A stretch of 64,000 nucleotides of DNA from Desulfobacteraceae bacterium (GCA_003599865.1 QZKS01000028.1:1-64000), one strand, 5' to 3'; positions 28,463 through 39,230 are shown, counted from the stretch's first letter. Translations and numbers: made by a program. Notes: generated from the letters alone by a model not told the origin.

Positions 28463-29842
28463 ATGGGCAATAACCCGGTAAGGGAAGAAAGAGACTCTCT
28501 GGGAACCGTGCTGGTTCCGAAAGATGCGTATTATGGTGCCGGAACACAGCGGGCGATGGAGAACTTCCCCATCAGCGGAATGGGGATGCCCAAAGTATTT
28601 ATCCATACCCTTGCTTTGATCAAAAAATGTGCGGCCGCTGTAAACCGGGATTTGGGACTGATCGATCCCCAAATCGCCGGAGCCATTGAAAAAGCCGCAC
28701 AGGAAGTGATGGATGGAAATTTTGACGGCCAGTTTGCCGTGGATGTTTTCCAGACAGGCTCCGCCACTTCAACCAACATGAACATGAATGAAGTGCTCGC
28801 ATCCCGAGCCAATGAAATCATGACAGGAAAAAAGGGAGGGAAAGCGCCCGTACATCCCAATGATCATGTCAATTCAGGACAATCCAGTAATGATGTGATT
28901 CCGACCGCAATCCATATATCCGCCGCTGTCGGCATCCGGAAGGATTTAATCCCATCTCTTTCCCTTCTCGGACGGACGCTTACCCAAAAAGCAGATGAAT
29001 TTTCCGATGTATTGAAAATCGGAAGAACGCACCTCCAGGATGCGGTGCCCATATTCCTGGGACAGGAATTTTCCGGTTATGCCCGCCAGACAGAGCTTGG
29101 CATCAGCAGAGTCGAGTCTGCGGCCAGAGAACTGGAAGAACTTGCCCTGGGAGGGACTGCGGTAGGAAACGGCATCAACGCACGCCCGGAATTTGCCGCA
29201 AAAACAATCGGGCTGATATCGCAATATACCGGTATCCCGTTCAAGGAGGCGGTGAATCATTTTGAGGCCCAAAGCGCAAAAGATGCCATTGTCTCGGTAA
29301 GCGGGGCATTGAAAACACTCGCCGTCAGCCTGGTAAAAATCGCAAACGACATCCGCCTTCTCGGCTCAGGTCCGCGATGCGGCCTGGGAGAAATCATGCT
29401 GCCGTCAACCCAGCCGGGCTCCTCGATTATGCCGGGAAAGGTCAATCCTGTCATCCCGGAAGCGCTGATTCAGGCAGCCGCGCAAGTCATGGGTAATGAT
29501 ACGACATTGATGATTTGCGGTCAGGGCGGATATTTTGAACTCAACACAATGATGCCATTGATGGCCCACAATATTTTATACTCCATACGGCTGCTTTCTA
29601 CTTCGACCCGGGTTTTTGCTGAAAAATGTGTAAGCGGCATCGTCGCAGACCGTGCCGCATGCAATGCGTATGTTGAAAGGAGCCTGGCACTTGTGACCTA
29701 TCTGGTGCCGGAAATCGGATATGATCGGTCTGCGGAAATTGCGAAAATTGCTTTTGAAACCGGCAGAACCATCAGAGAGGTAGTGATTGAAAAAAAGCTT
29801 TTCTCCGATGATCAATGCAACGAAATTTTTAAAAATATTTAG
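28463..29842 (+). CDS. fumC: Class II fumarate hydratase
   Basis: GSSIMPGKVNPVIPEA, TNMNMNEVLASRANE, HPNDHVNSGQSSNDVIPTA. Confidence 0.94.
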   Translation: MGNNPVREERDSLGTVLVPKDAYYGAGTQRAMENFPISGMGMPKVFIHTLALIKKCAAAVNRDLGLIDPQIAGAIEKAAQEVMDGNFDGQFAVDVFQTGSATSTNMNMNEVLASRANEIMTGKKGGKAPVHPNDHVNSGQSSNDVIPTAIHISAAVGIRKDLIPSLSLLGRTLTQKADEFSDVLKIGRTHLQDAVPIFLGQEFSGYARQTELGISRVESAARELEELALGGTAVGNGINARPEFAAKTIGLISQYTGIPFKEAVNHFEAQSAKDAIVSVSGALKTLAVSLVKIANDIRLLGSGPRCGLGEIMLPSTQPGSSIMPGKVNPVIPEALIQAAAQVMGNDTTLMICGQGGYFELNTMMPLMAHNILYSIRLLSTSTRVFAEKCVSGIVADRAACNAYVERSLALVTYLVPEIGYDRSAEIAKIAFETGRTIREVVIEKKLFSDDQCNEIFKNI

Positions 29843-29901
29843 ACCGAGAGAGATAACAGCCGTCCTATCCGGTAATGGCTGATTCTTTCTCAGCGCAATA
29901 A

Positions 29902-30825
29902 ATGGAACCGATAAAAATGAAATTTAAAAATTTAAAAATTCTGATCACCGGCGGGACCGGATTTGTGGGAAGCGCGCTGTCAAGATCCCTGCTCGAAAAA
30001 AATCATCAGGTGTCTGCCATCGGGACATCTCCGAGTCATCCGCTTGCCGATCAGGAAAACTTTCACTATGTATCGGCGGATACGACACAAAAAGGGAAAT
30101 GGCAGGATCTGGTTCCGGAATCCGATGTCATCATCAATCTTGCCGGACGGAATATTTTTCATTACTGGACAAAGGCCTACAAGAATCAGATATACGAAAC
30201 CAGGGTACGCACAACCCGAAATCTGGTAGATGCCCTGCCCGGGCAAAATGAAGTGACATTATGCAGTGCATCGGCAGCCGGCTATTATGGTAACAGGTCG
30301 GATCAGATTCTGACGGAAAACACCGAACCGGGCAGTGACTTTCTTGCAACGGTATGTGTTGACTGGGAAAAAGAAGCATTTCAGGCGGAAATAAAAGGTT
30401 CCAGGGTTATTACGATGAGATTTGGAGTTGTCCTTGGGCCAGGCGGCGGTGCTCTCCAGAAAATGGTTCCTGCATACAAAATGTTTGTCGGCGGCCCCCT
30501 TGGAGACGGTGAACAATGGTTCCCCTGGATTCATATCCAGGATCTTATGGCAGCTGTTTCGTTTATCATCCACAAACCGGAAATCCATGGCCCTGTCAAT
30601 TTCACTGCTCCCGGGACGATCCAGAACCATATGTTTGCAAAAGCACTGGCACGTGCGCTGAAAAGACCTTCTTTTTTCAAGACTCCGGCATTTCTGATTA
30701 AAACGGTTATGGGAGAGCTGGGCGAATCGTTTCTGTCAAGCCAGAAAGCCATACCGGAAAAACTCGGCAAACATGGTTTCCATTTTACCTATCCCAATAT
30801 CAGCGCTGCCTTGTCAACCATATGA
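29902..30825 (+). CDS. TIGR01777 family NAD-dependent epimerase-like protein
   Basis: KILITGGTGFVGSALSRSL, SASAAGYYGNRSDQILTEN, RFGVVLGPGGGAL. Confidence 0.9.
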   Translation: MEPIKMKFKNLKILITGGTGFVGSALSRSLLEKNHQVSAIGTSPSHPLADQENFHYVSADTTQKGKWQDLVPESDVIINLAGRNIFHYWTKAYKNQIYETRVRTTRNLVDALPGQNEVTLCSASAAGYYGNRSDQILTENTEPGSDFLATVCVDWEKEAFQAEIKGSRVITMRFGVVLGPGGGALQKMVPAYKMFVGGPLGDGEQWFPWIHIQDLMAAVSFIIHKPEIHGPVNFTAPGTIQNHMFAKALARALKRPSFFKTPAFLIKTVMGELGESFLSSQKAIPEKLGKHGFHFTYPNISAALSTI

Positions 30826-30858
30826 TCAACCGGACTGGTATAGGAGAATTTCCGGTTT

Positions 30859-32946
30859 TTATTTCTTAACCAGAAATTCCAGATGGTTTAAAAACCGATC
30901 GGAGCACTCTGTATTCAGTATCCAGAGATCATACTGCCTGGCAAGACGAATGGCATTTTCACTTGCATAAGAAGCCGGAAACAGCAGAACCGGAATTTCA
31001 CGCTGTCTTATTTTTCGCAAAATCTGGGAGAGCAGTGAAGAAAGGATCTCCTGAGGCAGGTATTCCTGATCCAGAACAAATACCTTTACACAGTTCGTCA
31101 TATCAGACAGGTTCAGGCCCACATCAGACAGGTTGAGAAGCACAACCGCTTTCAGCGTGTCATGTTTTTTGATGGAGAAAAGATATTTTCCCCTCTTTAG
31201 TCCCAGCTTCTCATATTCATCGGACAACTGCCTGCTTTCAGCCGTAATGGGAAGCAAATCAAGGGCTTTGAGCATCAAGCCTTCTGATGATGCACGATAT
31301 GAATTTTTCAGTTCAATCAGGTCCTGCGGCAGGGTTTTGACCATGCTCCATGGGTGACTTAGTCTGGGTTTGTCAAATGTGTCGATCTGGTAGCGAAAAT
31401 AAGCAAAGGAATCCAGGGAACACATCCGGAGGTCGCCGATCTTTTGTGCGCTGCCGCCAAAGACAAGATTGCTGAACTTGTTTTCCCGATCAAAATAGTT
31501 CAGCACGTAATCCATGTGAAGGGAAGAAAACCGGTGTGAATCATGAACAAAACGGGCCACCTGATTCAGGACACCCAGCCGTGCTTCAATGATCGGAGAA
31601 CCGGTTGCCTCATGATGAATCAGCCATGAATTCTCATAGAATCTCACCATGGCCATATGGCCTTTGATCGTGCTGTCTGTCTGATAAATAAAATGTCTGG
31701 CGAGATCAGGGTTGCAATCATACAGTTTTTTATAGCTTTCCCTGATTCTGTCCTTTTCCGCCCGGATCGAGGTATACCGTTCCGGTTTAATCATGCCTGT
31801 TTTAAAAAAGAACCTCCATGCCGCCTCAATGTCAACCTTGTTATCGATATAGGCATGGTCGTTCTCCACCTGACTCAGAATCGAGAGCAGTTTCATATGA
31901 TCCGACGGACTGATGTCAATGATGGCAAGACCGCACTTCACCACATTGCCGATCTTGTCTTTCCCGGAAAGCTTTCGGTATACAACCTGCGAACTGCAAT
32001 ATATTACAAGACCTCCGGCAAAACTCACTTCCAGATTCGGAATCATCATGCCGGTCAACAAAAGGGAATTTTCTTCAGACTCTTCGACGCCGAAACCGGA
32101 TCCGGAAATATCAAACACCTTCCTGTGAATCTTTTCGCCGGTGAACGGGTGCTGAAAGCGGATACCGGGTGTGGGAACCAGCGAATGTCGTTGGCTTCGA
32201 TATGCATTGGGTTTAAACCTTTGGATCTGATGATTGACCGGTTCAAGAATATAACTTCGATCCCGGTGGTTACCGGTTTGCTTTAAAATTTTGCACTCAC
32301 CCGAATACAATGTATCGGTTTCCGAGGACAGAATGATATTCACACGGGAATCCGGATTGATCCCCAAAGTTGTGTGTTGTGAAACCTCTGATATTTTTGC
32401 TTTCATGGTAATGGGAGAAAATTCGGTTAAACTTCCTTCATGAATAGAGCCTTCCTGAATAATCTGAACCTTCACATTGTTGCAGGAATATCTCCTGACT
32501 TTTCGTTTCCCGATTTCCGTATAGGTATCCGGCAGGGTAAAGCTGATTTCATGCTGATCCATGCTGATCACTTCCGGAACCACACACAACAGGTTATTCT
32601 CATCGGTAACCAGAAGATTCTGAAAACGGTAGGTTTTTAAAATTTGCTGTACCCCGGCTGTATTGGACCAGGTACAGTCCAGGCGACTGCCGTGGCAAAT
32701 TTTTGTAAACAGATTGCGCCGGATGGAACGATTGAATTTTACGTGTTTAAAAACAGCCAGTATCGTACTTCCCTGAAAATTGATATAGTTCAGAATATCT
32801 ACCAGCTGTTCCCGGGAACCGACATTCCGTTTTGCGGTCTTATCCACCTTTGACTTTGATCGAACAAGGTGAAACAGTTTTTCTGATTTTGAATTCGCTG
32901 AATTGACCGGCCGATAGATTGTATGTTTTTTTGTAATCGATTCCAT
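30859..32946 (-). CDS. YcgR-like/PilZ domain protein with C-terminal GNAT-like region
   Basis: RSQRHSLVPTPGIRF...KVFDISGSGFGVEE (PilZ RxxR..DxSxxG); C-terminal GNAT-like region is a lower-confidence call. Confidence 0.65.
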   Translation of the reverse strand: MESITKKHTIYRPVNSANSKSEKLFHLVRSKSKVDKTAKRNVGSREQLVDILNYINFQGSTILAVFKHVKFNRSIRRNLFTKICHGSRLDCTWSNTAGVQQILKTYRFQNLLVTDENNLLCVVPEVISMDQHEISFTLPDTYTEIGKRKVRRYSCNNVKVQIIQEGSIHEGSLTEFSPITMKAKISEVSQHTTLGINPDSRVNIILSSETDTLYSGECKILKQTGNHRDRSYILEPVNHQIQRFKPNAYRSQRHSLVPTPGIRFQHPFTGEKIHRKVFDISGSGFGVEESEENSLLLTGMMIPNLEVSFAGGLVIYCSSQVVYRKLSGKDKIGNVVKCGLAIIDISPSDHMKLLSILSQVENDHAYIDNKVDIEAAWRFFFKTGMIKPERYTSIRAEKDRIRESYKKLYDCNPDLARHFIYQTDSTIKGHMAMVRFYENSWLIHHEATGSPIIEARLGVLNQVARFVHDSHRFSSLHMDYVLNYFDRENKFSNLVFGGSAQKIGDLRMCSLDSFAYFRYQIDTFDKPRLSHPWSMVKTLPQDLIELKNSYRASSEGLMLKALDLLPITAESRQLSDEYEKLGLKRGKYLFSIKKHDTLKAVVLLNLSDVGLNLSDMTNCVKVFVLDQEYLPQEILSSLLSQILRKIRQREIPVLLFPASYASENAIRLARQYDLWILNTECSDRFLNHLEFLVKK

Positions 32947-33187
32947 TTGCGCCCATCACCATTTCTGAAAAATAAAAGATTTATTACGGAAATCACAAAC
33001 CAAATCATATCGTTCACGTGTGTTTTGCAAATATTATACCCAAATAATCAAAATTAATTTATCTTTAAATTTCAATAAATTAATTAAAATACTTGATCCG
33101 GTTTCCTTACCGGATATGAAGTATATGTAAGGATATTATGAAAAATATCCTATAATTATCCTGATTGCATCGGCCCAAAGCAAACCT

Positions 33188-33319
33188 ATGAATCATGCAC
33201 GGCGCATGGACCGGCTCCCGATAATCTGTTATGGTATTTTTTTCAATATTCTGTATCTGTTATTTCTGAACCGACCGGTTATAAAAGACATACTGGAAAC
33301 CTTCATTATTCCGGTTTAG
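33188..33319 (+). CDS. Candidate small hydrophobic protein, 43 aa (not in track)
   Basis: MNHARRMDRLPIICYGIFFNILYLLFLNRPVIKDILETFIIPV; no strong RBS. Confidence 0.25.
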   Translation: MNHARRMDRLPIICYGIFFNILYLLFLNRPVIKDILETFIIPV

Positions 33320-33353
33320 TGCAATTTATTTTTTTTTGGGGAGGGCCGCAACA

Positions 33354-34553
33354 ATGGATTATCTTTCACTTCTGTCGGAAAGGACAAAACGAATCAGCGT
33401 CAGCGCCATAAGAGAAATCCTGAAAGCCGCTTCCAGACCGGGGATGATCTCTCTTGCCGGAGGCATCCCTGCACCGGAAAGTTTTCCCATTGAAATCATC
33501 GGCAAACTGTCGGATAAAGTAATCCAAACCTATGGCCCATCCGCATTTCAATACGATCTGACCGAAGGGTTTCCGCCGCTGCGGAAGGTTCTTTGCACAC
33601 ACCTGTCCAGCAAAGATATTTTCGTTACACCGGATGAAATACTGATTACAAGCGGTTCCCAGGGTGCGCTGGACGCCATCGGAAAAATCCTGATCTCACC
33701 AGGAGATGTGGTGGCTGTTGAAGCACCGACCTATCTGGGGGCAATACAGGCGTTTAACCCATACGAACCGCATTATATCAACCTGGAAACAGATGATGAC
33801 GGTCTGATCCCGTCTTCTCTTGAAAAAGCCCTCTCATCACATCGTGTTAAATTTATCTATCTGGTTCCGACTTTTCAGAATCCGACAGGAAGAACCATTT
33901 CTTTGGAACGTCGCAGGGAAATCGCCTCCATCATCATCAGACACAATGTGCTTCTGGTAGAAGACGACCCATACGGAGATCTTCGGTATCGCGGCAAAGC
34001 CATTCCCAGCATCAAAACCATGGCGCCTGACCATATCATCTATCTCAGCACTCTGTCCAAAGTCTTTGCTCCGGGACTGAGAATCGGCTTTTGCCTGGCT
34101 CCGGAGATGATTCAAAAATGGCTCGTGATTGCAAAGCAGGGAGTCGACCTTCACACAAGCACATTTAACCAGGCTCTGGCAGCGGAATATATTGCAGGAA
34201 ACTACCTGGAAAAAACCGTTCCGAAAATTATCCGGATTTATCAGCCCCGACTTGATAAAATGCTGGATGCCCTTGATCGTTATTTTCCGAAAGAGTTTTA
34301 CTGGTCCAGACCGGATGGCGGGATGTTTATCTGGGCGGAAGGACCGGAAGGGATGGATATGCAATCCATTTATCAGGAATCCTTGCGGCAGAATGTCACC
34401 TTTGTTCCGGGCCGGTACTTCTATACTGCCAAAGGACAAGGAATGGCGACCATGCGTCTGAACTTTACCATGGCGGGGGAAGCGGCGATTGATGATTCCA
34501 TTAAAACCATTGCTGCAATACTTAAAAAAAGGATACAGGGCAAGGCTGCCTGA
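33354..34553 (+). CDS. PLP-dependent aminotransferase (class I/II, 2-aminoadipate-transaminase-like)
   Basis: MISLAGGIPAPESFP, YLSTLSKVFAPGLRIGFCLAP. Confidence 0.92.
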   Translation: MDYLSLLSERTKRISVSAIREILKAASRPGMISLAGGIPAPESFPIEIIGKLSDKVIQTYGPSAFQYDLTEGFPPLRKVLCTHLSSKDIFVTPDEILITSGSQGALDAIGKILISPGDVVAVEAPTYLGAIQAFNPYEPHYINLETDDDGLIPSSLEKALSSHRVKFIYLVPTFQNPTGRTISLERRREIASIIIRHNVLLVEDDPYGDLRYRGKAIPSIKTMAPDHIIYLSTLSKVFAPGLRIGFCLAPEMIQKWLVIAKQGVDLHTSTFNQALAAEYIAGNYLEKTVPKIIRIYQPRLDKMLDALDRYFPKEFYWSRPDGGMFIWAEGPEGMDMQSIYQESLRQNVTFVPGRYFYTAKGQGMATMRLNFTMAGEAAIDDSIKTIAAILKKRIQGKAA

Positions 34554-34569
34554 TTCATAATCGAAACCA

Positions 34570-35406
34570 TCAGCGATACACCGCAAAACCAATCCGATAG
34601 AAAGTGTATCGCTGGTCGTAATACAGGAGGGTTTCGCCGTAACCGGAATAAATCTGGGCTTGCAGATAAAAATTCAATATTCCCGTAAACATTTTATTCA
34701 TGGGATAGGTGAAATCCATCTGGATGCTCCCCCTTCCCGAACTGACTCCTTTTCTCAGGTTGGCGGTTCCGAAAAAACCATCCTTTTTGCCATAAGCCAG
34801 GCCCAGATCAAAAAATCCCCTGTAATCCTCGATGTTCTCAGACGGGCTGCCCAGGTGAACCCAGACCTTGGGGGAAAGGATAAAGTGGTACTCATTGAGA
34901 TCACCAAAGGTAAACATAGGCTTGATATAGAAAATATTGACTTCCCGGCTAGCGTCCCCGTCCCGGCCATTGGATTCGTGATGGAAACCGGCCTGAAGAC
35001 CTAAACGTTCGATAGCAGGTATCCAATGCTGAGGAATATCGCTGCAATAAAAAAAAATCTCCGGCTTATAACTGGAGTCCACAAACGGAGCCGAACTGGA
35101 TTCCAAATCCCAATAGGAGGTCTGTGTATATCCGAAATACAGATTTTCAAGCTTATCCCATCGATTGACTGAAGATTCTCCTATATTGAGAAACCGATAC
35201 TTGAAACTGAGCTGAAATTTGGAATGAATGGGATCGGAACCGAACAAGAAGTATACCGGTTCATTTCCGAACAGATTGCCTTCAAAAAGGTCCGGTCTCA
35301 CCCGTTGTTGATTTTCTGCCGCAGAATCGGTTACGGATTCATCCGCTATACCGGAAACGGGAACCAGCATCATAAGGATGAAAAAAAGCCTGAGGAACCG
35401 CATCAA
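34570..35406 (-). CDS. pldA: Outer membrane phospholipase A-like protein
   Basis: GLQAGFHHESNGRDGDASREVN; QIYSGYGETLLYYDQRYTFYRIGFAVYR. Confidence 0.88.
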   Translation of the reverse strand: MMRFLRLFFILMMLVPVSGIADESVTDSAAENQQRVRPDLFEGNLFGNEPVYFLFGSDPIHSKFQLSFKYRFLNIGESSVNRWDKLENLYFGYTQTSYWDLESSSAPFVDSSYKPEIFFYCSDIPQHWIPAIERLGLQAGFHHESNGRDGDASREVNIFYIKPMFTFGDLNEYHFILSPKVWVHLGSPSENIEDYRGFFDLGLAYGKKDGFFGTANLRKGVSSGRGSIQMDFTYPMNKMFTGILNFYLQAQIYSGYGETLLYYDQRYTFYRIGFAVYR

Positions 35407-35421
35407 TACGAACCTCTCTCA

Positions 35422-36027
35422 TTATAACCGTTCATTCAATATGGCTTCCAGTCTTGATGAATGGCCGAAGAAAAAATGATCCCCGCCCTCCATGATTTCC
35501 AGCCGTGCAGTGGGATTCCATGTCGGCAGCAGTTCTCTGATGATTTCGGGCGGGGCATATTCATCTTCGCTTCCACTGACAACCAGAAACAGTCCGGGAA
35601 GTCTTTTAACATCCTTGAAATCAATAAAGGCGACCGGCGGGGCCACCATGATAAGCCTGCCGACATCGATCTCCCTTGAAGAAACAAGGGCATTGACCCA
35701 TGCACCAAATGAGTAGCCGGCCAGATCAATATCATGGATATCATGATGTTCCTTCATCCAGGATATTGCCGACATCACATCCATCTGTTCTCCTGTTCCC
35801 TGATCAAAGCTCCCCTGGCTCTTTCCTGCGCCCCTGAAATTAAACCGAAGCGTTGTAAATCCCTTTTGTTGATAAACCGTTACTAAGGATTCTACAACCA
35901 CATTATACATATCGCCGCCAAAAAGAGTATGCGGATGAGTGATGACGACACCATGCCGGCTGGAACCCTTCCCAAGCAATCCCTCTATTTTCAAATCTCC
36001 GGACTGAAATGATATCTTATCCTCCAT
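35422..36027 (-). CDS. Alpha/beta hydrolase
   Basis: GVVITHPHTLFGGDMYN..LRFNFRGAGKSQG..DLAGYSFGAWVN..GGDHFFFG. Confidence 0.88.
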   Translation of the reverse strand: MEDKISFQSGDLKIEGLLGKGSSRHGVVITHPHTLFGGDMYNVVVESLVTVYQQKGFTTLRFNFRGAGKSQGSFDQGTGEQMDVMSAISWMKEHHDIHDIDLAGYSFGAWVNALVSSREIDVGRLIMVAPPVAFIDFKDVKRLPGLFLVVSGSEDEYAPPEIIRELLPTWNPTARLEIMEGGDHFFFGHSSRLEAILNERL

Positions 36028-36063
36028 GGGGTACGACCTTTCCCGGCATTCTGTTTTTTTCAT

Positions 36064-37227
36064 CTATTTCTGTTGACGCAAAATTTTAATGATCTCTTTT
36101 CCAAACTCCTTCTTCTGCCAGTTGCGAATGCCATCTACCTCCCCCAGACTTTTGAGGTTCTCCGGTTTTTTTGCGGCAATAGCCGTCATCAGGGCCTTAT
36201 TGAACAGCATGGCAGGGTCAATCTGGATCTCTGCGGCCAGCTGATCCCGCCACTCTTTAATGGCTTTCACTCTTTCAGGAATTTCCGGTTCCGGCATCGG
36301 AATCCTTTTTCGCGGATATTTGGGAAGATCTTTTTCAGGCACCGCCATTCCTTGCCGGATGGCGTCAATAATTGATTCCCCGTACATACTGGCCTGTCGG
36401 GGACTTACAACATCCATTTTCTGAAGTTTTCCGATCGATTCCGGCTTTTCCGTGCAGAGCCTCAAGAGAGACCCGCTGGACATGATTTTAAAAACAGGCC
36501 GGTTCTTTTTCTCGGCAAGCCGGGTGCGAAGCTGTAAAAGTTCTTCCAGAACCGACAGGCTTCTGCGATCCAGCCGGCCTGCTCCTTTAAACCTGATAAA
36601 TAACGGCTCATGGCTTGTCAGGGGCGGCCTGACCCGGCTCAAAATCCGGCATTCCTCCATCACCCATTCGTACCGTCCTTTCTGCTTCAGCTCATCATGC
36701 AGCAATTCAGACAAGGCATGCAGGTGGATGACATCACGTGCCGCATATTCAACCATCTCCGGCGATAACGGCCTGTTCGACCAGTCCTTGCGCTGAAAAC
36801 GCTTGTCCAGGTGAATGCCGAATCGATCCGTAAGAACTGCATCCAGGCCGGTTTCATGGATACCCAAAAATCGGCACGCCAATTCCGTGTCAAACAGGTT
36901 ATTGATCTCAAAACCGAAATCGCGATAAAGAGAACGGATATCATAGTCTGCGCCATGCAGTACCTTTTGTGTGTGTTTATTGGAAAACAATGGTTTCAAT
37001 AATTCCAGATTGGACACCTTTAAGGGATCCACAACCAGATTCAAACCTGGAACCGCCAATTGAATCAGGCAGACCTTTTCCCGAAAATTGAACATGGAGT
37101 CCGCCTCCAGGTCCACCGACAGGATGCTGCTCTGCTTCAATACAGGCAGCACCTCTTTCAAACCCTGCTCCGTATCAACGATCGTAAAACTGAACTTTGC
37201 ATTTTCAACCGACATATTCCGCTTCAT
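36064..37227 (-). CDS. rnd: Ribonuclease D
   Basis: SVDLEADSMFNFREKVCLIQLA, LHGADYDIRSLYRDFGF, FDTELACRFLG; HRDC-like C-terminus. Confidence 0.92.
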   Translation of the reverse strand: MKRNMSVENAKFSFTIVDTEQGLKEVLPVLKQSSILSVDLEADSMFNFREKVCLIQLAVPGLNLVVDPLKVSNLELLKPLFSNKHTQKVLHGADYDIRSLYRDFGFEINNLFDTELACRFLGIHETGLDAVLTDRFGIHLDKRFQRKDWSNRPLSPEMVEYAARDVIHLHALSELLHDELKQKGRYEWVMEECRILSRVRPPLTSHEPLFIRFKGAGRLDRRSLSVLEELLQLRTRLAEKKNRPVFKIMSSGSLLRLCTEKPESIGKLQKMDVVSPRQASMYGESIIDAIRQGMAVPEKDLPKYPRKRIPMPEPEIPERVKAIKEWRDQLAAEIQIDPAMLFNKALMTAIAAKKPENLKSLGEVDGIRNWQKKEFGKEIIKILRQQK

Positions 37228-37319
37228 CTTTCTTTTTCACTTGACCAGTCAAACTGTTTCTCTTACACTTGTTGGCCTGAATTATAACAAACCATTAAAA
37301 CAACCTGGTGAACAATTGT

Positions 37320-39230
37320 ATGATTAACATAACACTTCCCGATAAAAGTATAAAGCAATTTGAAACACCCCCGACCGGTATGGAAGTCGCCCAAAGCATT
37401 TCCGAAGGATTTGCACGAAACTGTGTTGCCGTAAAGATCGGCGACGAAATGCTGGATCTGAACAGGGTTATTGATCAGGATGCGGCAATCCGTCTGATCA
37501 CAACCAAAGACAAGGAAGCCATCGACATTCTCCGCCACAGTGCCGCTCATGTAATGGCCCAGGCTGTCCGGAAACTGTATCAAAATGCCCGTCTGACCAT
37601 CGGTCCTACTGTTGAAGACGGCTTTTATTATGATATCGATATGCCGCCGGTTTCCGAAGATGATTTCCCCGCAATCGAAGCGGAAATGGAGAAGATTATC
37701 CAGGCAAAACTCCCGTTTGAACGAAAAGAGGTTTCCAAGCAGGAAGCACTCAAGGATTATGGAAATGAGCCTTACAAGACAGAACTGATCTCGGACCTTG
37801 CGGACGGTACGATTTCATTATATCAACAGGGAGACTTTACCGACCTCTGCCGTGGTCCTCACCTGCCCCATACCGGAATGATCAAGGCGTTCAAGCTGAT
37901 GAAGGTTTCCGGTGCCTACTGGAGAGCCGACCAAACCAAAGCGCAACTGCAGCGGATTTACGGAACCGCATTTTTTGACAAAAAAGAGTTGAAACAATAC
38001 CTTCACATGATTGAGGAGGCCAAAAAACGGGACCATCGGAAAGTCGGCCCGGCACTCGGCCTTTTCAGTTTTCATGAAGAGGCGGCCGGCATGCCGTTCT
38101 TCCATGCCAAAGGAATGGAAGTATGGAATGCACTCCTGGATTACTGGAGGGAAGAACACCGGACTGCCGGTTATGTGGAAACCAAAACACCGATCATGCT
38201 GAATCGGGGGCTATGGGAAAAAAGCGGCCACTGGGAGAATTACCGGGAAAATATGTATACCTCCCGGATCGACGACACCGAGTATGCGATCAAACCCATG
38301 AACTGCCCGGGCGGGATGATGCTGTATGCTGAAAAACCGCATTCCTACAAGGACCTGCCCCTGCGGGCTGCCGAAATCGGTCTGGTGCACAGGCATGAAC
38401 TTTCCGGGGTATTGTCCGGACTGTTCCGGGTCCGTGCTTTTCATCAGGATGATGCCCATATTTTCATGACCCCGGATCAGATTGAATCGGAGATCCTGGG
38501 AGTCCTCAAGCTTGTGGAGAGAATATATGGTACATTCGGGCTTGATTTTCATCTGGAGCTTTCAACCCGTCCGGCCAAATCCATCGGTACGGATGAACAA
38601 TGGGAAAAAGCCACAAACGGTCTTAAGGGAGCTCTTGACGCCTACGGAAGAGAATACCGCGTAAATGAAGGTGACGGCGCATTTTACGGGCCTAAAATCG
38701 ATATCCACATCAAAGACGCGTTGGGCAGAACCTGGCAATGCGGCACGGTTCAGCTTGACATGTCTCTGCCGGAGCGGTTTGATCTCTCCTATGTCGGCAA
38801 GGATAATGAAAAACACCGGCCCATCATGATCCACAGGGTTATCTATGGCTCCATTGAACGTTTTTTCGGTATCCTCACAGAACATTTTGCCGGAAAATTT
38901 CCACTCTGGATGGCGCCCACCCAGGCTGTTCTTCTGGCCATGAATGATGACATGGCCGCCTACACCTTTGATCTTAAAAAACAGTTTGAAGCAAACCGGA
39001 TCCGTACCGAGGTCGATGACAGAACCGAGAGTCTCAAGAAAAAGGTTCGGGACGCCCAGATCAACAAAATTCCGCTGATCCTGACGATCGGTGAAAAAGA
39101 AAAAGAATCCGGAAATCTGTCCATCAGAACACTGGACGGAAATGTGAAATACGGTATCTCCCAGGAGGTTTTTTTTGCACGCGTGCATGAACATATCCGG
39201 AAAAGAAAACTGGAATTGGAGATCTTTTAA
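37320..39230 (+). CDS. thrS: Threonine--tRNA ligase
   Basis: TGS domain, HSAAHVMAQAV, MNCPGGMMLY, RAFHQDDAHIF, APTQAVLL. Confidence 0.97.
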   Translation: MINITLPDKSIKQFETPPTGMEVAQSISEGFARNCVAVKIGDEMLDLNRVIDQDAAIRLITTKDKEAIDILRHSAAHVMAQAVRKLYQNARLTIGPTVEDGFYYDIDMPPVSEDDFPAIEAEMEKIIQAKLPFERKEVSKQEALKDYGNEPYKTELISDLADGTISLYQQGDFTDLCRGPHLPHTGMIKAFKLMKVSGAYWRADQTKAQLQRIYGTAFFDKKELKQYLHMIEEAKKRDHRKVGPALGLFSFHEEAAGMPFFHAKGMEVWNALLDYWREEHRTAGYVETKTPIMLNRGLWEKSGHWENYRENMYTSRIDDTEYAIKPMNCPGGMMLYAEKPHSYKDLPLRAAEIGLVHRHELSGVLSGLFRVRAFHQDDAHIFMTPDQIESEILGVLKLVERIYGTFGLDFHLELSTRPAKSIGTDEQWEKATNGLKGALDAYGREYRVNEGDGAFYGPKIDIHIKDALGRTWQCGTVQLDMSLPERFDLSYVGKDNEKHRPIMIHRVIYGSIERFFGILTEHFAGKFPLWMAPTQAVLLAMNDDMAAYTFDLKKQFEANRIRTEVDDRTESLKKKVRDAQINKIPLILTIGEKEKESGNLSIRTLDGNVKYGISQEVFFARVHEHIRKRKLELEIF

